From contig LJUI01000056.1 of the NCBI GenBank assembly GCA_001303705.1, positions 1 to 18,273 on the forward strand: a stretch of 18,273 nt of DNA, written 5' to 3'. This document shows positions 1 through 8,537 of this stretch, in pieces. The DNA comes from a candidate division TA06 bacterium SM23_40 (GTDB lineage Bacteria; LJUI01; SM1-40). The notes below the pieces were generated by a model that was not told the origin of the DNA, ran no database searches, and saw only the letters and a program-made list of their open reading frames with translations. The first letter of the stretch is position 1, and each line of letters begins with the position of its first letter. The position numbers were made by a program, and so were the translations under genes.

Positions 1-38
1 CCTTGCTAATCGATTCGCGCCGCCTCGCCCCCCGAGAG

Positions 39-126
39 CTCCCCTGCGACTTACCCGCATCTCCCCTGCGACTTACCCGCATCTCCCCTGCGACTTACCC
101 GCATCTCCCCTGCGACTTACCCGCAC
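39..126. repeat. 22-bp tandem repeat, four copies
   Basis: Four head-to-tail copies of a 22-bp unit beginning CTCCCCTGCG and ending TTACCCGCAT occupy 39-60, 61-82, 83-104 and 105-126. The first three are identical and the fourth differs only in its last base (T to C). There are no spacers, so this is a simple tandem array and not CRISPR. It touches the TAG stop (127-129, read on the minus strand) of the broken kinase. The unit length is not a multiple of three, so it is unlikely to encode a protein repeat. A role as minisatellite, binding-site cluster or slippage product cannot be told apart here. Confidence 0.95.
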
Positions 127-2755
127 CTACCGAGCTGTCTCGGACGCCCCCTCCTTCTCACACGGATTCTCTTCCTTTAGCACGGGAAAGGTGACGACGA
201 ACGTGGCCCATTTACCTTCCTCGCTCTCTGCCGTAATACTCCCTCCGTTGGCCTGGGCCAGGATTCTTGAAACCGCCAGCCCGAGGCCGATCCCTTTCTC
301 CTTGGTGGTGAACAGAGGTTCGAACAGCATCTTCATGTTTGTCACGCACAAGGAGCTGCACCTCCCTATCCTCGGCGTGCGCGCTGATGAACAGCTCACC
401 GCCGTCAGGCATCGCCTCATAGGCGTTCGTAACCAGATTCCCGATCACCTGCCTCGTCTGCTGGGAATCGACGAAGACCAGGGGCAGATCAGACGCCATG
501 GTGATCGTCACTTTCACCTTCTGGGGCGGGGTATACCGTTCCAGGACCTGGGCTACCAGAACCGAGATCGCTATCTCTTCTTTCTTGCCGGGCTTTGTAC
601 GCGAGAACTCCAGGAGGTCTGAGACTATCTCTTCGGAATGCTGAACCTCTGACGCGATCAACGCAAGGTGCTTCTTGATCGCCCTATCCGCATCACTCAG
701 TTTTGTCTCCAGATAGTAGACGGCGTTCGAGATAACACCTAGCGGGTTCCGGAGCTCGTGGCCCACCCCGCCGGCGAGCTGTCCCAGAACCGCAAGCTTC
801 TCCTTGCGGACCAGCGCATCCTGGGCATCCCTCAGCTCTCTCGTGCGGAGGTCAACCATCTTCTCCAGTTGTTCGGAGTAGTTTCTTAACTCCTCTGCCT
901 GCTTCCGCTCGGTGACGTCCCGGCCGATCCCCCGGTAACCCAGGAGGTTCCCATCTTTGTCGATGATCGGCACACCGCTTGTCTCCAGCAGCACCAGTCG
1001 CCCGTCCCTGTGCAGGTTGCAGTTCTCCAACCGCTCAAAGGCGCGTCTTGCCTGGACGATGGCCCGGAACTCCGTTCCGATCCGCTCCGACTCATCAGGA
1101 GGCATGAGATCGAACGGCGTCTTCCCGATGACTTCCTCTGGGTCATACCCGAGGATATCCCTTACTTTGGGGCTGGCATATGTGTACACCCCGTTCGCAT
1201 CGACTTCCCAGATCCAGTCGCTGGTGCTCTCCACTATAGAACGAAACCGTTCCCTGCTCTCCTCTAGCGCCTTCCTCTCTTCATCTTCGCGGTCGGTGAT
1301 GTCTCGGACGACAGCATACGTGAGCCCTTCCTCTCGGATATAGGTAGCAGCCCACTCCAACCATCTGTACGACCCATCCCTGCACCGGCAGCGGTTATCG
1401 AAGTGGGTCGTCGGACTTCCATCAGAGAGTCTTTGTTCCACCTCTCTTACCGTTGCCTGCACATCGTCGGGGTGCACAAAATCCAGAAAGTGTCTCCCTG
1501 TGACCTCCTTGTTCTCGTATCCAAGGACTCTAGTGAAGGCGGGATTGACCCTCCGGAAATTGCCATCAGTATCCAGGACACAGATCATGTCGACCGAGAG
1601 GAAGAAGATCCTTTCAAGAGCTTCTTGTGCTTTCCTCTCCTCGGTAATGTCTCTGCCGTAGACTGCTATTGCGCAGACATCTCCCGCCGCATCAAAGACC
1701 GGATAGAGGCTATTGTCGACGATTCTCCCCGCACGCTCATCCTCGAACCGCACATGCTTACGCGATTGAACTACCTCGTCGCACTTCTCCATTCGACGGG
1801 TCGCAATACCGGGAGGAAGGATATCATGAATATTTGCACCCACGAGCTCATGCGGACGCTTCGCCAGTCTTCCAGCCCCGACCTCGTTTACCGCGAGGAT
1901 ATTCCCCTCACGATCTACAAGGACTACCGTATCAGTTGTGGCGTTGAAGATCGCCCGGGCAGTCGCCTCGCTCTTCCGCAGGGCCTCCTCCGCCCGCCTC
2001 AGCTGGGTGATGTCCCGAATGACAGTGACTACCCCTGAAACGACTCCTTCTCTGACAATCGGTATCTTTCGTGTTTCTGTTGCGATGTCGCCAGCACCAA
2101 CCCGCATCGTCTCTTTTGTGACGAGAGTCCTTCCGGTATCGAGCACATAACGATATTCGTCGCAAGCAGAGGGCGGCAGGAACGGAAGCGCATCGAGGAG
2201 TCCTCGGCCGACGACCTCTGCAGGGACTCCCAACTTCAAGCACCACTGCGCGAACGCCGTGTTGCAGCGAACTACCCTGAGGTCACTATCCACGATGTGT
2301 ATGGCATCATCCATGGAGTCAATCGCTATCGCCCATTCCAGCGCTGACTCTTTCTGTGGCCTATCGTTCCTGCAGTGCGCACGATCTGATGCCGAACACT
2401 CGTCAACAAGACACAGCGGTGACTCTTCGTGAGTGCTGACGTCGTTACCGTGCCCGGGATCTGCTGTCGAGCACTCATCGACAAGACGTTGCAGAGCCGC
2501 GCATCCCGGTATTGGGTCCTTCTTTGCCACTCTCATATCCTTTCGGTCCGGTCCCACGACTGGGCCGCGGGTCGAGCTCTGTGAGCAGAATATCATAGCC
2601 GCGAACCCATCCACACCACCCTCAATGGCACCGATGTGGTCGAGATCAGATATCTCGGCATAGTTCCATCGCTGCGAATCCGACAGTAGCTTGTCATAAC
2701 CGGTACGGACCGCTGTTCCACCGCCCTGGCCGGCCGATCCAGTGGTCTCACCCAC
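127..2755 (-). pseudogene. Multi-PAS sensor histidine kinase, frameshifted in the ATPase domain
   Basis: This is a soluble-looking sensor kinase with no clear membrane segment. PAS-like domains lie at about residues 140-255, 262-375, 382-490 and 500-615, each ending in the usual RDIT/RDVTER motif. A coiled-coil linker leads to the HisKA box GHELRNPLGV, with phospho-acceptor His at about residue 666, and the N-box NLVTNAYEAM at about 773. The protein then reads VRD (341-349) and leaves the frame. The rest of the ATPase domain (LFEPLFTTKEKGIGLGLAVS) continues in another frame from 339 to the TAG at 127-129. The G1 box (DTGxGI) between these points is missing, so ATP binding should be lost. The GTG start at 2755 has no good ribosome site; an ATG at 2536 is an alternative but its AAGGA sits too close. 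Residues 1-135 match nothing I know and contain two LVDECS motifs. Its core closely resembles the intact kinase upstream. A sequencing error is possible but less likely for a multi-base deletion. Confidence 0.8.
2400..2496. repeat. Imperfect direct repeat encoding two LVDECS motifs
   Basis: Two related segments, GAACACTCGTCAACAAGAC (about 2393-2411) and GAGCACTCATCGACAAGAC (about 2470-2488), differ at three of 19 positions. On the minus strand both encode LVDECS, in the N-terminal region of the broken kinase before its first PAS domain. The duplication suggests a local amplification in a weakly constrained segment. No function can be assigned. Confidence 0.6.
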
Positions 2756-3184
2756 TGCCGCAGGCGGCCTCCGACCGGAGTCGGTAACTCGAATGCTCCG
2801 AGCCTTTACCAGACCGAGGTGCCGGGTCGGTCAGATTGTCGACGGATTCCTTCTCAACTATCAGGGATGCTGAGGCGGGACCGATGGGGTGAGGCACCTT
2901 CCGCGGGCACTCGTTCCGGCCGGAGCATGCGACCGGGCGCCCCATGGACGGCAACAGAAGAGAAGGAAGCCGCCTCCTGACTTCGCTTTCAAAGAGCCGG
3001 GGCGATACCTGCAGCCGGCGGCGCAGAGTCTGCCCACCACGCATCCATTCTGTCGAGCAGCTCCGTGTCCGGGCGAGAGCCGGCGGGTCAAGGGGCTCAA
3101 CCCCGGCACGCATGCTCTCATACCGATAAGCGACTCTCAGCACTGAATCGGAATCCCGGATCGGTTCTGCGACGTGACCGGAGA
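2756..3184. other. Intergenic region between the two kinases
   Basis: This stretch of about 430 bp separates the intact kinase (ending at 3185) from the start of the broken one. Its open frames lack a ribosome site or any recognisable motif, and I take them to be chance frames of GC-rich DNA. A perfect hairpin, CCGAC-CGGA-GTCGG (2771-2784), sits 16 nt before the GTG start of the broken kinase and could affect its translation. No clear promoter was seen. Confidence 0.5.
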
Positions 3185-4840
3185 TCAGTCGCCCGGCCGG
3201 TTATTGTCGGCTGACGGCTCGGGCGGCCTCAGGGGCAACCTGATGGTGAACGTGGACCCCGCGCCTTCCTCGCTGACCACGTCGATCGTTCCGCCATGTT
3301 GTTCGACGATCGATCTGCTGACCGCGAGCCCGAGGCCGATACCGTGAGACCGCGTAGTGAACAGGGGAGTAAATATCTTTGTGAGATTCTCTTCCGGGAT
3401 TCCGCATCCGGTGTCTGCGACCGTAACCTCTACCATCTCGCCATGAGGCCGAATGCTGACATCGAGACGTCCCCCGTCCGGCATCGCCTGAACGGCATTG
3501 GCAACGCAATTGAGGAATACCTGACGGAGCCTGTCTCGATCCGCCAACACAACCGGCCTACCATCCGCGACCTGGAGTGAGACCTCGGTCTTCTGGTGGA
3601 TCCATGCCCCTGAGAGGACCTCCTCGATCACATCCCTGATATTCACCTCGGAAAGCTCAAGGGCCTTCTTCCGCGAGAAATCGAGGAGATCACCCACTAT
3701 CTTATTGCACGCATTCACCTCCCGCTCGATGATGTGGAGATGTTTCCTCACCTTCTCGTCAGCAGGCTCGAGCCGATTGCCGAGATAGAAGCAGGAATTC
3801 CGAATCACTCCCAGGGGATTCCGGATCTCGTGTCCGACGCTGGCGGCCAACCTGCCGATAGCGGCAAGGCGCTCACACTCGAGCGCTCGCTCCCGTGCCT
3901 CCATGAAGGCTTTCGTCCGCTCCGCCACCCTTGCCTCGAGTTCCTGCGAGTGCCCCAGCACTTGCTCCTGGAGGCGAACTCGCTCGATGGCCATCGCTGC
4001 GGTATTGGCGAAGATCTCGAGTGTCCGTATGGCATCGCGGCTCGGGAGCTTGCCGCCCTCGGGGCAGTCGACGGAGATCGTTCCCACAAGTCCTTTGGTT
4101 TCAGAGAAAATGGGAGTGAGGAGTATGTCAAGGGGGTGCCATTCATCGTCTTTCACGGGTCTCGTCGTATCACCGACAGAGCTGCCATACTTGTGCAGCA
4201 ACGCGCGGCGTTCAGTGTAGCGACAGAGATACGATCGCGAGATTCGGTACCGTTCTCTCAGCAGATTGGTGATCCACTCCAGCGGAGGAGGATTGGCCTT
4301 CAGCCTCTTGAATTCGGACTCTTCGACACCGGCGGCCGCCCTGCGCTCGAGGACGCCTCTCTCCACGTTGACCAGATTGATGAGCACCCGCCCGAACCCC
4401 AAGCTCGTCTCGACACCACGCGCGACCCCGGCCAGCAATTCGCTGAGACTCGCTGTCTTCTGGAGCTTCGCCGAGACCTCATGGAGTGCAGAGAGCTGGT
4501 CGATACGCCGGGCGAGTTCTTCATTAGAGGCCTCGAGCCTCGCCGCCTGTTGCCTCAATTCCGCAACAAGATTCCGCTCCTCCCCGTTGCTCATGGATGC
4601 CTGGAGCCGCTCGGTCTCCTGTTCCAGCCCGGCGATGAATTCGCCCTCTGCATACTCATCGCGGACGGCCTCACCGCCCGACCCGTGCTCTGTGAAGGCC
4701 TGCCGCCGTTCTCTTCCACCCTTCCTCCCACCGTCAGAAGGGCGCCGAGCGGAAGTGGGCGAGACCGACGGCGACTCGTCCCTATGTCCGGCATCCGGGG
4801 TATGCTTGCTCAACTTCTTTCTCGTCCTCTGTGCAGACAT
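3185..4840 (-). CDS. GAF-domain sensor histidine kinase
   Basis: This 551-residue protein is an intact, apparently cytoplasmic kinase. A basic, disordered N-terminus (1-75) is followed by a coiled coil (about 85-130), a GAF-like sensor domain (about 115-290) and a second short coiled coil (290-325). The HisKA domain carries GHEIRNPLGVIRN with acceptor His337. The HATPase domain has an N-box (FLNCVANAVQAM, Asn444/Asn448), G1 box DTGCGIP (476-482), F-box (IFTPLFTT) and G2 box (GIGLGLAVS, from 500). All catalytic motifs are present, so it should autophosphorylate and donate phosphate to a response regulator, which is not encoded in this window. The core resembles NtrB/AtoS-type kinases. The GAF ligand cannot be predicted. 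The start ATG has only a weak purine-rich site (AGGG, about 9 nt away). It is probably a paralogue of the broken kinase downstream. Confidence 0.9.
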   Translation of the reverse strand: MSAQRTRKKLSKHTPDAGHRDESPSVSPTSARRPSDGGRKGGRERRQAFTEHGSGGEAVRDEYAEGEFIAGLEQETERLQASMSNGEERNLVAELRQQAARLEASNEELARRIDQLSALHEVSAKLQKTASLSELLAGVARGVETSLGFGRVLINLVNVERGVLERRAAAGVEESEFKRLKANPPPLEWITNLLRERYRISRSYLCRYTERRALLHKYGSSVGDTTRPVKDDEWHPLDILLTPIFSETKGLVGTISVDCPEGGKLPSRDAIRTLEIFANTAAMAIERVRLQEQVLGHSQELEARVAERTKAFMEARERALECERLAAIGRLAASVGHEIRNPLGVIRNSCFYLGNRLEPADEKVRKHLHIIEREVNACNKIVGDLLDFSRKKALELSEVNIRDVIEEVLSGAWIHQKTEVSLQVADGRPVVLADRDRLRQVFLNCVANAVQAMPDGGRLDVSIRPHGEMVEVTVADTGCGIPEENLTKIFTPLFTTRSHGIGLGLAVSRSIVEQHGGTIDVVSEEGAGSTFTIRLPLRPPEPSADNNRPGD

Positions 4841-5477
4841 CGCTCGCTACCCTACCACCTCTTCTACACATCCACCTACTTGTCTTGTGCGCAGGGCTCC
4901 TTGCGGAGGTCAGAGATAGCAATTTTCGTGCCCGCCGCCGCCTGTGTACAGGGGGAGTGCCCCCCTCCGCGGCCGACCTGAGCCCGGGGCCCATCTCCGA
5001 GATGAACCAGATAATTGCCTGAAACATAGTAACTTAGAGACGGGCCCGCCGACCCCAACGGGTCACTCGTGCTTCGCGCAGGCTCATCCCGACCTCGTTT
5101 CCTCACCCCCGGGTCACTCCATCCAGCCTCTTCCCTGCCCGACTGTGAGTTTTTCCAAAGCGCCGAAATGCAAGCCTGCTGCGAGGGTTGAGAGCCCCAG
5201 AGGGCAATTTCCCCAGCGTCATTGCGCGAATTTGCGCAAAATGGCCTGGCCGGGACCCTGAACTGATCGACTTTGACACACCACCCTTGACCTCCCTTAT
5301 TGATTCTGCAATCATCTGTTCCAGTTTCCCGAGTCGTCCTCTGCCGGGCGCCCGACCCGGGTAACGAAACAACCTACTCCCCGATCTCATCATCTGGTAT
5401 TTTCTGCTGGCCCTTGATGCTCTCTACACCCGACCCGGCCGCCATGTTGTCGGCCGGACCCCAGCCCCCCGTTCGAG
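4841..5477. other. Long intergenic region
   Basis: This region of about 640 bp separates the divergently oriented kinase and glycosyltransferase loci. I see no convincing gene; the longest frames have no ribosome sites or known motifs. It contains a G-run/C-run hairpin at 4951-4964 (GGGGG-AGTG-CCCCC) and a near-palindrome at 5222-5239. A TTGACA at 5273-5278 has only a poor -10 (CTTATT) 17 nt later. The region may hold divergent promoters. Confidence 0.5.
5222..5239. promoter_or_regulatory. Near-perfect 18-bp palindrome, possible operator
   Basis: The sequence TTGCGCGAATTTGCGCAA reads almost the same on both strands, with TTGCGC/GCGCAA arms around GAATTT and one mismatched pair. It lies in a locally AT-rich spot between the kinase and the glycosyltransferase remnant. 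The symmetry suits a dimeric regulator, but no regulator is identified and no strong promoter overlaps it. Confidence 0.35.
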
Positions 5478-5716
5478 ATGCCAGGTACAATGACCACCGG
5501 GCCCAAGTTCCATCTCGTCGCGCTCGTCGCCCTGGTTGTGGTCCGTGCACACTACCAGCAGATCACTCAGGACGATGCGTTCATCGCCCATCGCCACGCC
5601 TGAAACCTCATGCGCGGCGACGGTTCTGTCTTCAATCGAAGAGAGCGCGTGGAGGGATATGCTTCAGCTTCCTCTGGGTTATGCTGGCGGCGCTCGCAAG
5701 CCTCGAGGAGCAGTAA
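5478..5716 (+). pseudogene. Decayed N-terminus of a GT-C membrane glycosyltransferase
   Basis: Reading from the ATG at 5478 gives a hydrophobic helix (LVALVALVVV) and then QDDAFIAHRHA, a TGA stop at 5601-5603, NLMRGDGSVFN and ERVEGY. This matches the signature DDAFIxxRYAxNLxxGxGLVFNxGERVEGY of GT-C (PMT/ArnT/arabinofuranosyltransferase-like) membrane enzymes, where the DD pair is catalytic. Just after EGY, at about 5661-5663, the frame shifts. FSFLWVMLAALASLEEQ then continues in the new frame to TAA at 5714-5716, matching the FLWVLLLALA helix that normally follows. The remaining 400 or more residues of such enzymes are absent. An in-frame stop, a frameshift and truncation together mark a dead remnant. 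It lies just upstream of a different, intact GT-C gene. Confidence 0.75.
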
Positions 5717-5846
5717 AGGCGCCTCGTCCCTCAGAGCGAGGTCTCGTCACTCGGCACCTCCTGCAGCGTGCGAGGCCCATGGCAGCGAAGCTTCCGGAGG
5801 GGGATACGATGTACCTGAGTGATCCCAAGAGCACGGAAAATCCGGC

Positions 5847-5874
5847 TTGACTCCCGCTCCTACACGTGTAAAAA
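5847..5874 (+). promoter_or_regulatory. Possible promoter of the STT3-like gene
   Basis: TTGACT (5847-5852), a 16-nt spacer and TAAAAA (5869-5874) form a moderate sigma70-type match about 65 nt before the GTG start at 5941. It is the best candidate in the gap after the glycosyltransferase remnant. It is inferred from sequence only. Confidence 0.35.
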
Positions 5875-5927
5875 TCAGCGTCCTCCATCTCGGTCAACAC
5901 TGGATGGCTATCCTCCAGAATGGCGAT

Positions 5928-5934
5928 AAGGAGG
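5928..5934 (+). promoter_or_regulatory. Ribosome binding site that decides the GTG start
   Basis: AAGGAGG is followed by a 6-nt spacer and GTG at 5941. The upstream in-frame ATG at 5920 has no such site and would place this motif inside the gene. The start at 5941 is therefore preferred. CCTCC at 5912-5916 could pair with GGAGG at 5930-5934 and partly mask the site. Confidence 0.75.
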
Positions 5935-5940
5935 CCGGAT

Positions 5941-8460
5941 GTGACAAAGGGAGACGTGAAAAGGCCGAAGGGTCACCCGCTGGTCGCGAAGATCGCTCCC
6001 TGGATTGCGATCGTCGCGCTCATCGTTTTTGCCTCCCTGCTGAAGCACCACCACTGGTCGGTGCGCGGACAGAGGCCCTTTTATTCCGATGCCGCCTTCC
6101 GCTATCGCTACGCATTGATGGCGGCGGACGGAACGCCCATACCTGACGTCGACTACGCGGTACAGCACCCCGAAGGGCTCAACCTTCGCGAGAAGATCCC
6201 CCTCACGCCCGAGATCGTGATCGGCACCACCTACAGAATTCTGTTCGGCGACGATTCCCGGGTCTCCTTCGACCGTTTCCTCATCGTCTTCGTCTGCACG
6301 TTCTCCAGCCTCTCCATCATCGCCGTCTTCCTCATGGCGTATGCCATATGGGGAAGTAGATGGGGAGCGATCGTCGCCGCCCTTTTCTATACCGTCGCCA
6401 CGCCTGCCTTTGAACGAACCGTCGGCAACTATCTGACCGAGGACTTCGTCCTCCCGTTCATCTTCCTCGGGCTGACTGCCTTCATCTGGGCAGCAGTCCG
6501 GCTGAGGCGGAGCAGAGCGGGCTGGCAGATTCCCCTTCTCGCGGTGCTCGCCGGTCTCGCTCTCGCCGTAGCCCTCATTTCGTGGAACTTGTCGCAGTTC
6601 ATCGTCGCACTCCTCATCCTCTTCTGCGTCCTCGTGACACTGCTGCGGCGGGAGCTGCACGACACGATGATAGTCCCGAACCTGGCCATCATCATCCTCA
6701 TCGCGGCTGTCATCGGCATCGCCCATCCTGTTCTCCGGGCACGGTGGTTCTTCGTCTCCTATCCGATGCTCGCCGCGTATGCCCTCATCATCGTCTCCTT
6801 TCTGGACCGTCGGTTCGAGGTGGGGAGACCTCGACGCCTGGCTCTGTTCATCGTCGCCTTTTCCGCCCTGGGAGCTATCGCGCTCCTCCTCCCCCGGCAG
6901 GCAGCGGAGTTTTCGCGCGTCGCCTCGTTCCTGTTCACGAAGCTCCGATTTCTCGGACAGAAGCCCGCCGATCCGGGCCTCATCACCTTCGACGACCGCG
7001 CCTTCTGGCTTGGCCCATGGAGGGGCCCCGCGCTCATCTCGATTCTCTTCTCGTATGTTGCCCTTCTCCCCCTCGCCGTCGTTCCCCTGTGGATGCGTGG
7101 CTACGAGCTGCGACGCGGAGCGCGGTCGAGCGCACACGCCCGCACCGCTGCCCACCAGGAAAGAATGGGCTATTTCTTTCTTCTCTACTGGACTGCCGTA
7201 AGCCTCGGTCTGTACCTGTTTACTCATCGGCTCACCGTCCTCCTCGTCTTCTTCGCGGCCGTCGCCATCGGTGGCTGGCTCTCAGTATTCACGCGGCCGA
7301 ATCTCCGCTGGGTACCGCTGCTCCTCATTCCGCTCCTCCTCTTCGAGGGCCACAAGGCCTTCACCTACATGAGCAGAAGGCCGTTGTACGTCGCCCTCAG
7401 CCGGATCATCCGCCCCGAACCACCCAACCCGTATGCCTGGTACGGAGAGAACGTAGTGCCTGTCTTTACGTGGATCGTCATGAACACGGAAGAGGATGAC
7501 GTCTTCCTCACTCTCTTCCCCACCGGACCCACTCTCCTTGCATACACCGGCCGGGCGATCGTCCTCAATCCGATGTTCGGATCGGAGCAGATGCGGAGGA
7601 AGGGAGAAGAGTGCACCAGGGCATACTTCGGCCTCGAATCCGATCTCCTCGATATCTGCCGGAAATACGAAGTGGACTACTTACTGTACGATGCGCGAGT
7701 CCTCCTCGGCCACGACACGAACTCAGTGCGGTACCTCGCCGGCGAGAGGACAGTGACAACCTCGATGGCCACGTACCGCCTCCACTTCGCGCCAGATCTC
7801 CTGCACGATTTCATACCGCTGTACCAGAACAACTATTTCAGGGTACTCGAGGTTAGGGGTCCCGAGGAGGAACTGTCCTCGTCCCCAGTTCTGACGTACG
7901 CGCCCCTGTACGATAGAGAGCTCTTCTCAAAGATCGTGGGCTCGGAGGGAGTCCTCGACGACGAGGCGATCGATGTGGCCATCGCCCGACTCCATCAGGC
8001 GATGTATCACCTCACCTACGGGATGAACCTCATGAACAGGGGGCTCATGGATCCAGCGCGGGCGGAGTACGAGGCGAGTGTGCGGGCGGTCCCTTCGCTC
8101 CAGCCGGCACATACGTCACTCGCCTATGCCCACCAGATGGGGAGACGCTGGGACGGCGCTATCGAACACTATCGAGAGGCAATCCGCCTCAGTCCCGATG
8201 ATGCATTCGCCCACTACAACCTCGGCCGCGTCCTGTACACGCGGAAAGGACTTGTCGATAGCTCGATGGTACACTTCGGCACCGTACTCCAGCTCGACCC
8301 GTATCACACCAAGGCGCGCAACGATCTCGCCTATATCTACTGGGCCAGGGGCGACACCGCCAGGGCGATCGAAGCGTACGAAATGGTCCTCGCGATAGAC
8401 CCGGCCGATTCCATGGCACTCTGGGCCCTCGGGGAGTTGGGCCAGGGCGGCAACGAGTGA
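5941..8460 (+). CDS. STT3/AglB-like GT-C membrane glycosyltransferase with C-terminal TPRs
   Basis: This 839-residue protein has a first membrane helix at about 20-35 and then a loop with SDAAFRYRYA (Asp50), in the place of the first catalytic DXD-type motif of GT-C enzymes. YAVQHPEGLNLREKIP (72-87) and FERTVGNYLTED (157-168) resemble the external loops of STT3/AglB, the catalytic subunit of N-oligosaccharyltransferase. Many hydrophobic helices run to about residue 470, and THRLTVLL (from 428) fits the family's conserved Arg region. The soluble part follows (FTWIVMNTEEDDVF, AYTGRAIVLNP), but the WWDYG acceptor motif expected between these two is not there; LFPTG stands in its place. Residues about 685-830 form TPR-like helical repeats. 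The likely role is transfer of a lipid-linked glycan at the outer face of the inner membrane. A non-protein acceptor is possible. The family assignment is by motif only. Confidence 0.7.
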   Translation: MTKGDVKRPKGHPLVAKIAPWIAIVALIVFASLLKHHHWSVRGQRPFYSDAAFRYRYALMAADGTPIPDVDYAVQHPEGLNLREKIPLTPEIVIGTTYRILFGDDSRVSFDRFLIVFVCTFSSLSIIAVFLMAYAIWGSRWGAIVAALFYTVATPAFERTVGNYLTEDFVLPFIFLGLTAFIWAAVRLRRSRAGWQIPLLAVLAGLALAVALISWNLSQFIVALLILFCVLVTLLRRELHDTMIVPNLAIIILIAAVIGIAHPVLRARWFFVSYPMLAAYALIIVSFLDRRFEVGRPRRLALFIVAFSALGAIALLLPRQAAEFSRVASFLFTKLRFLGQKPADPGLITFDDRAFWLGPWRGPALISILFSYVALLPLAVVPLWMRGYELRRGARSSAHARTAAHQERMGYFFLLYWTAVSLGLYLFTHRLTVLLVFFAAVAIGGWLSVFTRPNLRWVPLLLIPLLLFEGHKAFTYMSRRPLYVALSRIIRPEPPNPYAWYGENVVPVFTWIVMNTEEDDVFLTLFPTGPTLLAYTGRAIVLNPMFGSEQMRRKGEECTRAYFGLESDLLDICRKYEVDYLLYDARVLLGHDTNSVRYLAGERTVTTSMATYRLHFAPDLLHDFIPLYQNNYFRVLEVRGPEEELSSSPVLTYAPLYDRELFSKIVGSEGVLDDEAIDVAIARLHQAMYHLTYGMNLMNRGLMDPARAEYEASVRAVPSLQPAHTSLAYAHQMGRRWDGAIEHYREAIRLSPDDAFAHYNLGRVLYTRKGLVDSSMVHFGTVLQLDPYHTKARNDLAYIYWARGDTARAIEAYEMVLAIDPADSMALWALGELGQGGNE

Positions 8461-8523
8461 AGACCGACCCCAAGGAGATGAGGCGGAAACGGACGAAGAC
8501 ATTCTGTGAAGCGGAGCGCATGA

Positions 8524-8531
8524 GAGGGGAG
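8524..8531 (+). promoter_or_regulatory. Ribosome binding site that decides the binding-protein start
   Basis: GAGGGGAG lies 6 nt before ATG 8538. The longer frame opening at GTG 8457, which overlaps the previous stop, would put 27 charged residues before the signal peptide. The start at 8538 gives a normal lipoprotein signal. ATG 8565 (after GGAAGG) is a weaker alternative. Confidence 0.65.
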
Positions 8532-8537
8532 CAGCAC

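Noticed and set aside
39-126. CRISPR array
   Set aside because: Copies are contiguous at 22 bp with no spacers.
2748-3143. 131-codon minus-strand frame between the kinases
   Set aside because: No ribosome site or recognisable motif, and competing frames of similar length exist on both strands; treated as chance.
3734-4981. 415-codon plus-strand frame over the intact kinase
   Set aside because: Antisense to a kinase with all catalytic motifs; a shadow of GC-rich third positions.
5908-7227. Long minus-strand open frame opposite the STT3-like gene, rich in Glu, Asp, Arg and Gly
   Set aside because: It lies wholly antisense to a well-supported membrane protein gene; the charged composition is the mirror of hydrophobic codons on the other strand, and there is no ribosome site or motif.
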